DNA of 64,000 nucleotides from Rhodococcus sp. W8901 (GTDB lineage: Bacteria; Actinomycetota; Actinomycetes; Mycobacteriales; Mycobacteriaceae): assembly GCF_013348805.1 (NCBI RefSeq), contig NZ_CP054690.1:4402001-4466000 (forward strand), written 5' to 3'. A program made the translations under genes and the position numbers. Positions 30,145-40,400 of this stretch are shown piece by piece (positions within the stretch are counted from its first letter, which is position 1; every line of letters begins with the position of its first letter). The notes beneath the pieces are model-generated. The model did not search any database. It saw only the letters and a list, made by a program, of their open reading frames with translations, and was not told where the DNA came from.

Positions 30145-31368
30145 TCAGGAGGTGCGCAGGTCGTACTGCGTCGGATCAGTGACCACCACGTCGCCGTCGA
30201 ACGTCATCCGGTACATCATCGTGTTCGAGACGCGCTGGAAGATCCCGAACGGCTCGACCGCACCCGGTGTCCAGGCCGGGACCAGGCCGGCCATGTCGAG
30301 ATCCTTGGCGTTCTCGAATCCCATCTGGACCGTGCTCTTGTTGATGTCCGTCAACCCGTTCGCGACCTCACCGAACGCGCGCACCGCCAGCCACGGGTTC
30401 ATCTCGTCGCCGGTGAGGTTCTCCAGCTCGAGCTCCTTCTTGCCGGACTTCTCCATGTCCGCCAGGAAGTCCTTCAGTCCCGGGAAGTCGTCGGTGCTCG
30501 ACGAGGGCGCGGGAACCACGCCGGTGTACTTCGAGGAGGTCGCGAAGGTCCCCAGGTCCTGCAAGTCGGCCTGGGAGAACCCGACCGATCCCAGCGCGAA
30601 GCTCAGCTTCGACCCGAGCTGCTCGAACGACTGGGCGATCGGGTTGGCCTCGGTCGGGCCCAGCGCCATGATCACGCCCTGCGCTCCGTTGCGCTCGGCG
30701 GCGGCGATGAACTGGGTGTAGTCGGTCGCGCCCGCGCCCACCGCAACCTCGTTGACGATCTCGGCGCCCTTCGCCTGCACGGCCGGGCCGAGCAGCTGGA
30801 TCAGCATCGCGGCGACCGGGACGTCGGGGCGCATGAGGGTGAGCTTGGTCTTGCCGTCGGCCACCAGGATGTCGATCATCCCGTACAGGTTGAGCAGCGA
30901 GCCGGAGAACGGGGTGAACACGTTCGTGGCGGAGAAGTCCGAGATGTTCAGCGGGTTCAACCCGATTCGCGGGATTCCCGCGTTCTGCAGGACCTGGGAC
31001 GTGCCCTCGTTGTTGGCGGGCGTGAAGTCCGCGATCGTCGCGACGACACCCTCCGTGATCATCTTGTTCGCGCAGTCGACCTCCTTGTTGGGATCCCCCA
31101 TGGAGTCGCACTGCACCAGTTCGAGCGGGCGTCCGTTCACGCCGCCGCGGGCGTTGAACGCGTCGACCGAGGCGATCGCGCCCTCGGCAGAGTTGATGGA
31201 TGCGAGCCCCGGCGCCTCGATGGGAATGATCTGACCGACCTTGATCGGCGCCCCGGTGGCTGCGTTCTCGGCCGGGTCCGCACCGCTGTCGTTGCTGCTG
31301 CAGCCCGAGGCGAGCAGACCGGCGGCGGCAATAGCGGCGATTGCGGGAGTAAATTTCTTCAGGTTCAC
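30145..31368 (-). CDS. LIV-type ABC transporter substrate-binding lipoprotein
   Basis: A 407-residue type-1 periplasmic-binding-fold protein. It opens with a lipoprotein signal: MNLKK, a hydrophobic stretch, then LASGC with the lipidated Cys near residue 23. The mature part contains APIKVGQIIPIEAPGLAS at the N-lobe and LELVQCDSMGDPNKEVDCANKMI, as in Leu/Ile/Val- and amide-binding proteins. It is the first gene of the transporter set and precedes the LivHMG fusion and livF. The ligand is not predictable by eye. Upstream (31369-31531) is a 163-base gap holding a GCGAAGTTCGC dyad (31478-31488) and two copies of GCGTATGGG. Confidence 0.9.
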   Translation of the reverse strand: MNLKKFTPAIAAIAAAGLLASGCSSNDSGADPAENAATGAPIKVGQIIPIEAPGLASINSAEGAIASVDAFNARGGVNGRPLELVQCDSMGDPNKEVDCANKMITEGVVATIADFTPANNEGTSQVLQNAGIPRIGLNPLNISDFSATNVFTPFSGSLLNLYGMIDILVADGKTKLTLMRPDVPVAAMLIQLLGPAVQAKGAEIVNEVAVGAGATDYTQFIAAAERNGAQGVIMALGPTEANPIAQSFEQLGSKLSFALGSVGFSQADLQDLGTFATSSKYTGVVPAPSSSTDDFPGLKDFLADMEKSGKKELELENLTGDEMNPWLAVRAFGEVANGLTDINKSTVQMGFENAKDLDMAGLVPAWTPGAVEPFGIFQRVSNTMMYRMTFDGDVVVTDPTQYDLRTS

Positions 31369-31531
31369 GGCGCGTCCTTTGCGTATGGGGCAGCTACATC
31401 TCGTTATTCCCGGGAGCCGTGTCCTGCACTCCCGCCCGACCTCGGCAGCAGCGTATGGGAACGGAATGCAGGTTTTTGCGAAGTTCGCGATTTTCGTTGC
31501 GTAGTGCTTCGAAATGCCTCGTCAGCGGTCG

Positions 31532-33487
31532 TCACCGCTTCTGGGCGAGGTACCAATCGATGAGTTCCGGGGCGTCGATGGCGCTCCGATCCATGATCCG
31601 GGCAGCATCGGCACCCTGGAACATCCGTTTGATCGGGACCTCGAGCTTCTTCCCGGTACGGGTGTGCGGAACCCCGGGTGCCGCGATGACCTCGTCCGGG
31701 ACGTGCCGCGGCGATGCCTGCTCACGGATGACGGACTTGATGCGATCCTCGAGATCGGCGTCGAGCACCGCCCCGTCCGCGAGCACCACGAACAGCGGCA
31801 TCCAGTACCCGCCGTCCGGTTGCTCGGCTCCGATGACGAGCGCCTCGACGATCTCGGGCAGCCGTTCGACAGCCTGGTAGATGTCGGCGCTACCCATCCT
31901 GATGCCGTTGCGGTTGAGAGTGGAGTCGGATCGTCCGTGCATCTCGACACTGCCGCGCTCGGTGACGGTGATCCAGTCGCCGTGCCGCCAGACCCCGGGA
32001 AAGTCGTCGAAATACGCCTCGCGATAACGCTTTCCGTCGGGATCGTTCCAGAATCTGACCGGCATCGAGGGCATCGGCGCAGTGACGACCAGCTCTCCCA
32101 CGTCTCCGCGGACCGAATGCCCGTCCGGCCCGAAGGCATCGAGCGCGACACCCAGACACGGCGCGGACAGCTCGCCGGGCCACACCGGCACCGTGCGGGC
32201 CCCGCCGATGAAGGCGGACACGACATCGGTGCCACCGGTGATCGAGAAGACCGGAACCGACTCACCGACGTTGTCTGCCAACCATGTCGACGACGACGCC
32301 GGCAGCGTCGACCCGGTGATCCCGACTGCGCGGAGCGCGCTCAGGTCGTGGTCGCGGCGCGGGACGACGCCGGCCTTCGAGCAAGCCAGCACGTAGCCGG
32401 GGCTGGTGCCGAGCACGGTGACCCGGTGCCGGGCGGCCAGCGCCCACAACGAGTCCGTGTCGGGATAGCCGGGACTGCCGTCGTAGCAGACGATCGTGGC
32501 GCCGACCAGCAGGCCGGCGACCTGGAAGTTCCACATCATCCAACTCGGGCTGGTGTACCACAGGAACGTGTCGTCGGTCCCGATGTCCATCTGCAGCGCA
32601 AGGGATTTGACGTGTTCGAGGAGAACGCCGCCGTGGCCGTGCACGATGCCCTTGGGCAGACCCGTGGTGCCCGAGGAGAACACCACCCACAGCGGGTGAT
32701 CGAACGGTACCGGCACCGGCTCGAGCGGCGCGTCGCCCGCGGTGGCGTCCGCCCACGCGATCGCGTCGGTCACCGGTTCGGTGCCGAGCTTCGGCACCAG
32801 AACGGTGCCGACGAGCGAGGGCATGCTGCCGCGCAGGTGTGCGATCTCCTCGTGCCGCGGGTGGGTCCGGCCACCGAAGCGGTAGCCGTCGGCGGCGATC
32901 AGCACCTTGGGCTCGAGCTGGCCGAGCCTGTCGAGCGCGGCGGGCGCCGAGTAGTCCTGACCGCATGCGGCCCACACCGCACCCAGGCCGGCGGTCGCGA
33001 GAAACGCCACGACCGCCTCGGGCACGTTCGGCAGGTAGCCCACCACCCGATCGCCCTCACCGACGCCGAGCGATCGCAGGGTGGCCGCGAGCGCGCCCGC
33101 CTGCCGGAGCAGCTCCGCCCAGCTCAGGACCACCGGATGGCCGTCCTCGGCCTCGTAGACGACGGCGGGCCGATCGGTGCGGGCGCTCCGGGTCACGTGG
33201 TCGACGTAGTTGAGCCGGGCGTCCGGGAACCACACCGCGCCGGGCATCGCATCGTTCGCCAGCGCCGGACCCGGATCGGTGATGGACCGCACCTCGAAGT
33301 AGTCCCACACCGCCTGCCAGAAGTCGCCGATGTGGTCCACCGACCACTGCCACAACGCGGCGTAGTCCGGCAGCGAGAGCCCGGTGCGCCGCTCCACCCA
33401 CCGGGCGAAGTCGGTGATCCGCGCCTTCTCGATGTCGGCGTCGGTCGGCACCCACTGCGGTCGGGGTCGCACCTGCTCGCTCGTCAT
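31532..33487 (-). CDS. aacS: Acetoacetyl-CoA synthetase
   Basis: A 651-residue acyl-adenylate-forming ligase of the length typical for acetoacetate-CoA ligases. It contains VVFSSGTTGLPKGIVHGHGG (AMP loop), WYTSPSWMMWN, SITGGTDVVSAF and, near the C-terminus, HTRTGKKLEVPIKR with the catalytic lysine. It converts acetoacetate plus ATP and CoA to acetoacetyl-CoA. ATG at 33487 is chosen because GGAGAAGAG lies just upstream; the longer open frame runs into the preceding gene. It follows the CitE-like lyase gene by 4 bases, so it appears to be the last gene of the leucine operon and disposes of the acetoacetate that HMG-CoA cleavage yields. Confidence 0.93.
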   Translation of the reverse strand: MTSEQVRPRPQWVPTDADIEKARITDFARWVERRTGLSLPDYAALWQWSVDHIGDFWQAVWDYFEVRSITDPGPALANDAMPGAVWFPDARLNYVDHVTRSARTDRPAVVYEAEDGHPVVLSWAELLRQAGALAATLRSLGVGEGDRVVGYLPNVPEAVVAFLATAGLGAVWAACGQDYSAPAALDRLGQLEPKVLIAADGYRFGGRTHPRHEEIAHLRGSMPSLVGTVLVPKLGTEPVTDAIAWADATAGDAPLEPVPVPFDHPLWVVFSSGTTGLPKGIVHGHGGVLLEHVKSLALQMDIGTDDTFLWYTSPSWMMWNFQVAGLLVGATIVCYDGSPGYPDTDSLWALAARHRVTVLGTSPGYVLACSKAGVVPRRDHDLSALRAVGITGSTLPASSSTWLADNVGESVPVFSITGGTDVVSAFIGGARTVPVWPGELSAPCLGVALDAFGPDGHSVRGDVGELVVTAPMPSMPVRFWNDPDGKRYREAYFDDFPGVWRHGDWITVTERGSVEMHGRSDSTLNRNGIRMGSADIYQAVERLPEIVEALVIGAEQPDGGYWMPLFVVLADGAVLDADLEDRIKSVIREQASPRHVPDEVIAAPGVPHTRTGKKLEVPIKRMFQGADAARIMDRSAIDAPELIDWYLAQKR

Positions 33488-33491
33488 GCGT

Positions 33492-34346
33492 TCACTCTTC
33501 TCCGCCGGCGCGGGCGATACCGGACCTTCGCACGATCTCCTCCGCATGCCGCAGGACGGGCGCATCGACCATGCGACCCTCGAAGGTGAACACACCCCGC
33601 TCGCGGGATGCGGCCGCGAGAACCTGTTCGGCCCAACCCAACTGCTCCGACGTGGGCGCATACGCGTGGCGGATGATGTCGAGCTGTCGGGGGTGGATCG
33701 CGACCTTGCCGTCGAACCCGACGGCGACCGCGTCGTCGCACTCGTCCGCGAGCCCGTCCAGGTCGGGGATGTCGAGGAACACCGAGTCCAGCGCGAACCG
33801 CCCGTACGCCTTCGCCGCGAGCAGCGCCGTGGACCGCACGTGCCGCGCGATATCGCGGTAGCTGCCGTCGGGCTTGCGGCTCGACGCCCCGCCGAGACCT
33901 GCGACCAGGTCCTCGGCGCCCCACATCACGCCCACGGCGTTCGCGGCCTGCACGGTCTGCGGCACCGCCAATGCACCCAACGGCGACTCGATCAGCACGA
34001 CCACCGACAGCGGTGCGAGATCGAGTACCTGGTCCACGGTTTCACACTTGGGCAGCATCACCGCGGTGTAGGGCGTGCGATCGAGGACCGCGCAGTCGCG
34101 TGCGTAGTCGTCGGTGCCGTGCGCATTGACGCGCACCACGGTCCGCGCGGGATCGAGCGGTACGTCCACCAGCGCGCGGCGCGCAGTCTCCTTGTCGGCA
34201 GGGGCCACCCCGTCCTCGAGATCGAGGATCACGACGTCGGCGGCATCGGCCGCCTTGGCGAACCTCTCGGGACGGTCGGCCGGGCAGAACAGCCACGCCG
34301 GACCGGGGACCGCACCGGCCCAGAGGTCGAGCGGATCGCCGTTCAT
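33492..34346 (-). CDS. citE: CitE-like HpcH/HpaI aldolase-family lyase (beta-hydroxyacyl-CoA lyase)
   Basis: A 284-residue TIM-barrel lyase: [25 protein letters not shown] (metal and CoA site), [37 protein letters not shown] and [16 protein letters not shown] at 34346 overlaps the MaoC stop by 4 bases. The order accD1-accA1-acyl-CoA dehydrogenase-MaoC-citE is that of Mycobacterium tuberculosis Rv2502c-Rv2498c. There the CitE protein has been described as a bifunctional lyase acting on (R)-HMG-CoA and citramalyl-CoA in leucine and itaconate breakdown. The same role is inferred here: cleavage of HMG-CoA to acetyl-CoA and acetoacetate. Confidence 0.9.
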   Translation of the reverse strand: MNGDPLDLWAGAVPGPAWLFCPADRPERFAKAADAADVVILDLEDGVAPADKETARRALVDVPLDPARTVVRVNAHGTDDYARDCAVLDRTPYTAVMLPKCETVDQVLDLAPLSVVVLIESPLGALAVPQTVQAANAVGVMWGAEDLVAGLGGASSRKPDGSYRDIARHVRSTALLAAKAYGRFALDSVFLDIPDLDGLADECDDAVAVGFDGKVAIHPRQLDIIRHAYAPTSEQLGWAEQVLAAASRERGVFTFEGRMVDAPVLRHAEEIVRRSGIARAGGEE

Positions 34347-34852
34347 GCCGGCTTCTTCCGCACGAGCGTCTTGCGGATCGCGGTGGCGACGACGTCACCG
34401 TGCTGATTGCGTCCGGTGTGCTCGAACGTCACGATGCCCTCCCCCGGTCTGCTGCGGGACTCGCGTAGATCGGTGACGACGGTCTCGGCGTAGAGCGTGT
34501 CGCCGTGGAACAGCGGCTTGGGGAACGCGATCTCGGAGAATCCGAGGTTCGCGACGATGGTCCCCTGCGTCAACTGCGTCACCGACAGCCCGACCAACGT
34601 GGACAGTGTGAACATCGAGTTGACCAGCCGCTCACCGAACTGGGTCTCGGCGGCGAACGCGGCATCGAGGTGCAGAGCCTGCGTGTTCATGGTCAGCGTG
34701 GTGAACAGGACGTTGTCGGCCTCGGTGATGGTGCGCCCGGGGCGGTGCGCGTAGACGACTCCGGTCTCGAACTCCTCGAACCACAGCCCGCGTTGGACGA
34801 TCTTGCGCATCGTCACTGTGCCGCTCCCTCCCGTATCCTCCCCACCCGTCAC
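34343..34852 (-). CDS. MaoC-family enoyl-CoA hydratase of the leucine operon
   Basis: Up to 169 residues with a hot-dog fold. Motifs are [32 protein letters not shown] (catalytic Asp/His region), [13 protein letters not shown], and [29 protein letters not shown]. By position it corresponds to the Rv2499c-type hydratase that hydrates 3-methylglutaconyl-CoA or itaconyl-CoA ahead of CitE. The GTG at 34852 overlaps the dehydrogenase stop (GTGA). A later GTG or ATG at codons 13 and 15, preceded by GGGAGGGAG, is an equally good start and would give about 155 residues. Confidence 0.88.
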   Translation of the reverse strand: MTGGEDTGGSGTVTMRKIVQRGLWFEEFETGVVYAHRPGRTITEADNVLFTTLTMNTQALHLDAAFAAETQFGERLVNSMFTLSTLVGLSVTQLTQGTIVANLGFSEIAFPKPLFHGDTLYAETVVTDLRESRSRPGEGIVTFEHTGRNQHGDVVATAIRKTLVRKKPA

Positions 34853-36012
34853 ACCCCCAGCTCGCGCGCGATCAGCATCAACTGCACCTCGGTGGTGCCC
34901 TCACCGATCTCGAGGATCTTGCTGTCTCGGTAGTGGCGGGCCACCGGGTACTCGTTCATGAAACCGTATCCACCGAAGATCTGGGTGGCATCGCGCGCAT
35001 TGTCCATCGCGGCCTCGCTCGCGATCAGCTTCGCGATCGACGCCTGCTTCTTGAACGGCTTGCCCGACAGCATGAGTGCCGCGGCGTCGTAATACGCGGT
35101 CCGGGCGACGTGGGCGCGCGCCTCCATGCGGGCGATCTTGAAGGCGATGGCCTGGTTGGCGCCGATCGGCCGGCCGAACGCCTCGCGCTCCTTGGCGTAC
35201 TTGACCGATTCGTCGACGCAGCCCTGCGCGGCTCCGACCGACAGAGCCGCGATCGCGATGCGGCCCTCGTCGAGGATGCGCAGGAAGTTCGCGTAGCCAC
35301 GGCCGCGTTCGCCCAACAGATTCTCCTGCGGTACCCGCACGTCCTGGAAGGTCAGCGGGTGCGTGTCGGAGGCGTTCCAGCCGACCTTGTTGTACGCGGG
35401 CTCGGCGGTGAAGCCGGGCGTCGACGTCGGTACCAGGATCGTGGAGATCTCCTTGGCGCCGTTCTCCTTGGTCCCGGTGACCGCGGTGACCGTCACCAGC
35501 TTGGTGATGTCGGTGCCGGAGTTGGTGATGAACTGCTTGTTGCCGTTGATGATCCAGTCGCCACCGTCCATTTTCGCGGTGGTCCTGGTCCCGCCGGCAT
35601 CACTGCCTGCCCCCGGCTCGGTGAGCCCGAACGCGGCGAGGGACTTGCCGCTCGTGAGCTGCGGCAGCCATTCCTGCTTCTGCGCCTCGTTGCCGAAGCG
35701 GTACACCGGCATCGCACCGAGCGACACACCGGCTTCGAGGGTGATCGCGACGGACTGGTCGACCTTGCCGAGTTCCTCGAGCGCGAGGCACAGGGCGAAG
35801 TAGTCGCCGCCCATGCCGCCGTACTCCTCGGGGAACGGCAGACCGAACAGGCCCATGTCGGCCATGCCGTCGACCACCTCGTACGGGAACGTGTGGTTGG
35901 CATCGTGTTCGGCGGACACCGGGGCCACCACGTTCTGTGCGAAGTCCCGGACGGTCTTCGCGAGCTGCTGGTACTCGTCGGGCAGCGATCCGGTGGACAG
36001 GTAGTCGGTCAT
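34849..36012 (-). CDS. Acyl-CoA dehydrogenase (isovaleryl-CoA dehydrogenase-like, FadE19 type)
   Basis: A 387-residue flavoprotein of standard length. It shows [21 protein letters not shown] (FAD/substrate region), [14 protein letters not shown], the C-terminal [25 protein letters not shown], and [18 protein letters not shown]. The glutamate of the last EGT motif is not the only possible base, so chain specificity is not certain. Context gives isovaleryl-CoA to 3-methylcrotonyl-CoA, feeding the carboxylase encoded by the two preceding genes. ATG at 36012 overlaps the alpha-subunit stop by 4 bases. Confidence 0.92.
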   Translation of the reverse strand: MTDYLSTGSLPDEYQQLAKTVRDFAQNVVAPVSAEHDANHTFPYEVVDGMADMGLFGLPFPEEYGGMGGDYFALCLALEELGKVDQSVAITLEAGVSLGAMPVYRFGNEAQKQEWLPQLTSGKSLAAFGLTEPGAGSDAGGTRTTAKMDGGDWIINGNKQFITNSGTDITKLVTVTAVTGTKENGAKEISTILVPTSTPGFTAEPAYNKVGWNASDTHPLTFQDVRVPQENLLGERGRGYANFLRILDEGRIAIAALSVGAAQGCVDESVKYAKEREAFGRPIGANQAIAFKIARMEARAHVARTAYYDAAALMLSGKPFKKQASIAKLIASEAAMDNARDATQIFGGYGFMNEYPVARHYRDSKILEIGEGTTEVQLMLIARELGV

Positions 36013-38054
36013 GACGCGTCTTCCTCCGTTGCGAGTTCGGGTGTTTCAGTGCGTGCCGGGCTGATTCGCGCCAGCAGTTGATCGACCTTCACCTGGTCGC
36101 CGACGGCGACGAGAACCTCCGTGACGCCGTCGATCGGTGCGGTGAGGGTGTGTTCCATCTTCATGGCCTCGACGACGACGACCGCGGTCCCGGCGGAGAC
36201 GGTGTCGCCGGTCGCGACGGCGACCGCGATCACGGTCCCCGGCATGGGGCTGGTCAGTTCGGCGTCACCGGTGTGGGCATCCGCGCCGCGGACACTCGCC
36301 TCGCGGATCTGCGAGACCACCCATGTCGCATCGGCGCCGGCGAGCCACAGCGTGCCGTCCTCGTCGGCGACCCGATAGGTATCGCAGCGCCCGTCGGAGA
36401 CGACCGTGAGCACATCGCCGTCGAGTCGTGCTGCGAGCGTGTGGTCCTCACCGTGTTCGATGCGGATCCGGGCATCGTCGGGCGTGCCGGTGATCAGGAC
36501 GTGGTCGATCCGGGCGCCCGAGCGAAGCCGGAACGAGAGCGGATGCGGTCCGCCGACCCTCCAGCCGGTGGGTGCGTCCCACGGGTCGGCGCCGGATCCG
36601 TCGGCCCACAGCCCGAGCCAGCGGTAGGCGGCCGCAGCGAAGAGGACCTCGTCGTCGGGATCCGGTACTCCGTAGCCGACGACGCGGCGATCCAGCAGCC
36701 CCGTGTCGAGGTGTCCGGCGCGGACGTCGTCGTCGGCGAGCAGGAACCGCAGGAAGTCGACGTTGGTGCCGACACCGAGCACTGCGGTGTCGGCGAGCGC
36801 ACGGTCGAGTCGGCGCAACGCCTCGCCGCGATCGGCGCCGTGCGCGATCACCTTCGCCAGCATGGGGTCGTAGTCGCTGCCGACCGTGGTGCCCGCGAGC
36901 AGTCCCGAGTCCACGCGCACCCCGATGCCGTCGGGCTCGCGCAGACCGAGCACGGTTCCGCCGGTCGGCAGGAAGCCGCGTCCGGGGTCCTCCGCGTAGA
37001 TCCGGGCCTCGATCGCGTGCCCGGTGAGGGTGATGTCGTCCTGGTGCAGGGCCAACTTCTCCCCCGCCGCGATCCGGACCTGCCACTCGACCAGGTCGAG
37101 GCCGGTGACCATCTCGGTGACCGGGTGCTCCACCTGCAGGCGGGTGTTCATCTCCATGAAGAAGAACTCGTCGGGCCGGTCCGCGGACACGATGAACTCG
37201 ACGGTGCCGGCGCCGGTGTAGTCGACGCTGCGGGCGGTGTTGCACGCCGCGGTGCCGATCCGTGCCCGGGTCTGCGCGTCGAGCAGCGGCGACGGCGCCT
37301 CCTCGATCACCTTCTGGTGCCGGCGTTGCAGACTGCACTCGCGCTCGCCGAGATGCACGACGTTGCCGTGGCTGTCGGCCAGGATCTGGACCTCGATGTG
37401 CCGGGGGCGCAACACGAACCGTTCCAGGAACAGGGTGTCGTCGCCGAACGCCGACGCCGCCTCGCGGCGGGCACTGGCGAGCGCGGACGGAAGATCGTCC
37501 GCGGCTTCGACGAGCCGCATGCCCTTGCCGCCACCGCCGGCGGACGGCTTCACGAGCACCGGATAGCCGATGTCGTCGGCCGCCGCGATCAGGTCGGCGT
37601 CGGACAGACCCGGCCGCGCGATGCCCGGGACGACCGGGACATCGAACGCGGCCACCGCGTTCTTCGCGGTGATCTTGTCTCCCATCACCTCGATGGCCCG
37701 CGCCGACGGCCCCAGGAAAACGATACCCGCTGCGTCGCAGGCGGCCGCGAATGCCGAGTTCTCCGAAAGGAATCCGTATCCGGGGTGGATCGCCTGCGCA
37801 CCGGTCCGCTTCGCGGCGTCGAGTACCCGGTCGATGTCGAGGTAGCTCTCGCGCGCCGCGGCGGGGCCGATCAGCACCGCGACATCCGCCTCACGGACGT
37901 GGCGAGCGTCGGCGTCGGCCTCGCTGTAGACCGCGACCGAGCGGATGCCCAGCTGCCGCAACGTACGCATGACCCGGACCGCGATCTCGCCGCGGTTGGC
38001 CACCAGGATCGTGTCGAATGTGCCGGCACCGCCGGCGTCGAACTGAGTAGTCAT
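36009..38054 (-). CDS. accA1: Acyl-CoA carboxylase alpha subunit (biotin carboxylase + BCCP; methylcrotonyl-CoA type)
   Basis: A 681-residue biotin-dependent carboxylase alpha chain. Biotin carboxylase starts near residue 14 ([18 protein letters not shown]), with the glycine-rich ATP-grasp loop [15 protein letters not shown] and [15 protein letters not shown]. The C-terminal biotinyl domain has EAMKM with the biotinylated Lys near residue 632. ATG at 38054 follows GAGG and lies 8 bases after the beta-subunit stop; the longer upstream frame is a shadow of the beta gene. The partner beta chain and the surrounding leucine genes support 3-methylcrotonyl-CoA as the substrate, although acetyl- or propionyl-CoA cannot be excluded by eye. 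Confidence 0.93.
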   Translation of the reverse strand: MTTQFDAGGAGTFDTILVANRGEIAVRVMRTLRQLGIRSVAVYSEADADARHVREADVAVLIGPAAARESYLDIDRVLDAAKRTGAQAIHPGYGFLSENSAFAAACDAAGIVFLGPSARAIEVMGDKITAKNAVAAFDVPVVPGIARPGLSDADLIAAADDIGYPVLVKPSAGGGGKGMRLVEAADDLPSALASARREAASAFGDDTLFLERFVLRPRHIEVQILADSHGNVVHLGERECSLQRRHQKVIEEAPSPLLDAQTRARIGTAACNTARSVDYTGAGTVEFIVSADRPDEFFFMEMNTRLQVEHPVTEMVTGLDLVEWQVRIAAGEKLALHQDDITLTGHAIEARIYAEDPGRGFLPTGGTVLGLREPDGIGVRVDSGLLAGTTVGSDYDPMLAKVIAHGADRGEALRRLDRALADTAVLGVGTNVDFLRFLLADDDVRAGHLDTGLLDRRVVGYGVPDPDDEVLFAAAAYRWLGLWADGSGADPWDAPTGWRVGGPHPLSFRLRSGARIDHVLITGTPDDARIRIEHGEDHTLAARLDGDVLTVVSDGRCDTYRVADEDGTLWLAGADATWVVSQIREASVRGADAHTGDAELTSPMPGTVIAVAVATGDTVSAGTAVVVVEAMKMEHTLTAPIDGVTEVLVAVGDQVKVDQLLARISPARTETPELATEEDAS

Positions 38055-38062
38055 GTGTGTCC

Positions 38063-39634
38063 TCACATCCGGAAGACGCCGTAGGACACCGGCTCGAGCG
38101 GCGCGTTGGCGCACGCCGACAGGGCCAGCCCGACAACGGTTCTGGTGTCCGCAGGGTCGATGATGCCGTCGTCCCACAGTCGGGCCGTCGAGTAGTAGGG
38201 GTTGCCCTGCGCCTCGTACTGGGCCCTGATCGAGTCGGGGTCTCGTCCCGAATCTCGCCCGGACCCGACGGCGCCGAGCACCGAGGCGGCCTGCTCGCCG
38301 CCCATCACCGAGATGCGGGCGTTGGGCCACATCCACAGGAAGCGGGGCGAGTACGCGCGCCCGCACATCGAGTAGTTGCCGGCGCCGTACGAACCGCCGA
38401 TCACCACCGTCAGTTTCGGCACCCGCGCGCACGCGACGGCGGTGACCATCTTGGCGCCGTGCTTGGCGATGCCGCCGGCCTCGTACTCGCGTCCGACCAT
38501 GAATCCGGTGATGTTCTGCAGGAACAGCAGCGGAATGTTGCGCTTGTCGCACAGCTCGATGAAGTGCGCGCCCTTCATGGCGGACTCGGCGAACAGCACA
38601 CCGTTGTTGGCGACGATGCCGACGGGGTGCCCGTGGATCCGGGCGAACCCGGTGACCAGGGTCTTGCCGTACTCGGCCTTGAACTCCTGGAAGTCGGTGC
38701 CGCCCGCAGGGGCGCCGTCGACCAGACGGGTGATGACCTCGCGCACGTCGTACGGGGTGCGCGGATCGGTGGGCACCACGTCGTACAGCTCGCTCTGGTC
38801 CGCTGCGGGCGCCACGGTCTCCGTGACGTCCCACGGACGCGGCGCACGGGGACCGAACGTCGCGACGATGTTGCGGACGATTCGCAGCGCGTCCCGGTCG
38901 TCCTCGGCGAGATGGTCGGTGACGCCCGAGACCTTGGAGTGCAGGTCGCCGCCGCCGAGCTCCTCCGCGGTGACCACCTCGCCGGTCGCGGCCTTCACGA
39001 GCGGCGGACCACCGAGGAAGATCGTGCCCTGGTTGCGGACGATCACCGCCTCGTCGCTCATGGCCGGGACGTACGCGCCGCCCGCGGTGCACGAGCCGAG
39101 CACTGCGGCGATCTGCGGAATCCCCTTGGCGCTCATGGTCGCCTGGTTGTAGAAGATCCGGCCGAAGTGTTCGCGATCCGGGAAGACCTCGTCCTGCATC
39201 GGCAGGAACGCGCCACCGGAGTCGACGAGGTAGATGCACGGCAGGTTGTTCTGCAGCGCGATCTCCTGCGCCCGCAGGTGCTTCTTGACCGTCATCGGGT
39301 AGTAGGTGCCGCCCTTGACCGTCGCGTCGTTGGCGACGATCACGCACTCACGCCCGGAGATGCGTCCGACACCTCCGATCACACCGGCGCCGGGGCACTC
39401 GTCGCCGTACATGCCGTTCGCGGCGAGCGGAGCCAGTTCGAGGAACGGGCTGCCCGGATCGAGCAGGGCGTCCACCCGGTCCCGCGGCAGCAGCTTGCCG
39501 CGAGCGACGTGGCGCTCACGGGACCTCTCGCTGCCACCGAGCGCCGCCGCGGCCAGCTTGTCGCGCAGCTCGGACACGAGGGCGAGGTGCTGTTCCCGAT
39601 GGGAGGTGGTTGATGCGGTTCGAGCGGTTGTCAC
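38063..39634 (-). CDS. accD1: Acyl-CoA carboxylase beta subunit (methylcrotonyl-CoA carboxyltransferase)
   Basis: A 523-residue carboxyltransferase with both crotonase-type halves. [24 protein letters not shown] opens the first. [19 protein letters not shown] and [17 protein letters not shown], then [17 protein letters not shown], form the CoA and carboxybiotin sites. [17 protein letters not shown] and [28 protein letters not shown] belong to the second. The [12 protein letters not shown] form is typical of methylcrotonyl-CoA carboxylases. The GTG at 39634 follows GAGGACGG. It is the first gene of the operon and is divergent from the TetR gene across 118 bases with two palindromic boxes. Confidence 0.93.
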   Translation of the reverse strand: MTTARTASTTSHREQHLALVSELRDKLAAAALGGSERSRERHVARGKLLPRDRVDALLDPGSPFLELAPLAANGMYGDECPGAGVIGGVGRISGRECVIVANDATVKGGTYYPMTVKKHLRAQEIALQNNLPCIYLVDSGGAFLPMQDEVFPDREHFGRIFYNQATMSAKGIPQIAAVLGSCTAGGAYVPAMSDEAVIVRNQGTIFLGGPPLVKAATGEVVTAEELGGGDLHSKVSGVTDHLAEDDRDALRIVRNIVATFGPRAPRPWDVTETVAPAADQSELYDVVPTDPRTPYDVREVITRLVDGAPAGGTDFQEFKAEYGKTLVTGFARIHGHPVGIVANNGVLFAESAMKGAHFIELCDKRNIPLLFLQNITGFMVGREYEAGGIAKHGAKMVTAVACARVPKLTVVIGGSYGAGNYSMCGRAYSPRFLWMWPNARISVMGGEQAASVLGAVGSGRDSGRDPDSIRAQYEAQGNPYYSTARLWDDGIIDPADTRTVVGLALSACANAPLEPVSYGVFRM

Positions 39635-39673
39635 GTCACCGTCCTCGCAGTTCGATAGATACGATGAGATTCG

Positions 39674-39714
39674 GTTAATTCCGAATAACTGAAATCAGGT
39701 TATCCGTGATTAAC
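39674..39714. promoter_or_regulatory. Tandem GTTA-N8-TAAC operator boxes between tetR and the leucine operon
   Basis: Box 1 (39674-39689) is GTTAATTCCGAATAAC and box 2 (39699-39714) is GTTATCCGTGATTAAC. Each is 16 bp with GTTA and TAAC half-sites 8 bases apart, and both continue with TGA on the right. Their starts are 25 bases apart. They sit 40-75 bases upstream of the accD1 start and 38-79 bases before the tetR ATG. The placement fits binding by the divergent TetR protein; the sites are read directly, the regulator assignment is inferred. Confidence 0.7.
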
Positions 39715-39752
39715 TGAGTTGTCCAGATCACACGAACAGGAAAATGTGACCG

Positions 39753-40385
39753 ATGACCGACGTCGACCGTGATGCGGGGCCGACGGCCCCCAGCAGGCGC
39801 AGCCAGGCCAAAGCCGACCGTCGCCGAGAGTTGTTGCGCGCCGCCGCTCGGCTCATCGCCGAGCGCGGCTTCCCCGGGGTTCGCCTCGAAGACCTCGGCT
39901 CCGCGGTGGGCATCAGCGGCCCCGCCGTGTATCGGCACTTCCCCAACAAGGACGCGTTGCTCGTCGAGTTGCTCACCGACATCAGCGAGCGACTGCTGGC
40001 CGGCGGCACCGCGGTCCTGGATCGGGTGTCGGACCCCGCCGAGGCGCTCGGGCAACTCGTCGACTTCCATCTCGACTTCGCGCTGGGCGAGCCGGACCTG
40101 ATCCGAGTGCAGGATCGCGACCTGCACTCACTGCCCGACGACGCCCGCCACCGCGTGCGCCAGACCCAGCGCCGGTACGTGGAGATCTGGGTGGATGTGC
40201 TGCGGAGGATCGATCCGGGACTCGACACCACCCGCGCCCGAATCGCCGCGCACGCGACGTTCGGCCTGATCAACTCCACCCCGTACAGCGCGGTATCCCC
40301 GTCCGTCGATGCGACGAACGGGGACCCGACGCGCGGCGTGCTGCGGAGAATGGCACTCGCCGCGCTGCTGGCGGATTCCGCGTAG
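39753..40385 (+). CDS. TetR-family regulator of the leucine/isovalerate operon
   Basis: A 210-residue repressor and the only rightward gene in its neighbourhood. The N-terminal helix-turn-helix covers ~25-70 (RRELLRAAARLIAERGFPGVRLEDLGSAVGISGPAVYRHFPNKDALL, given here by its ends and the YRHF motif). The rest is a helical effector domain. ATG at 39753 follows AGGAAAA. Divergence from the carboxylase operon, with paired palindromes between, is the usual layout of a local repressor; an acyl-CoA or related leucine intermediate is the likely inducer. M. tuberculosis has a TetR gene (Rv2506) near the equivalent operon. Confidence 0.9.
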   Translation: MTDVDRDAGPTAPSRRSQAKADRRRELLRAAARLIAERGFPGVRLEDLGSAVGISGPAVYRHFPNKDALLVELLTDISERLLAGGTAVLDRVSDPAEALGQLVDFHLDFALGEPDLIRVQDRDLHSLPDDARHRVRQTQRRYVEIWVDVLRRIDPGLDTTRARIAAHATFGLINSTPYSAVSPSVDATNGDPTRGVLRRMALAALLADSA

Positions 40386-40400
40386 CAACGCGGAGCCCTG

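Noticed and set aside
38055-39347. N-terminal extension of the carboxylase alpha subunit into the beta gene
   Set aside because: The extra ~430 residues are a shifted frame of the beta gene; ATG 38054 with GAGG and immediate biotin-carboxylase homology is the start.
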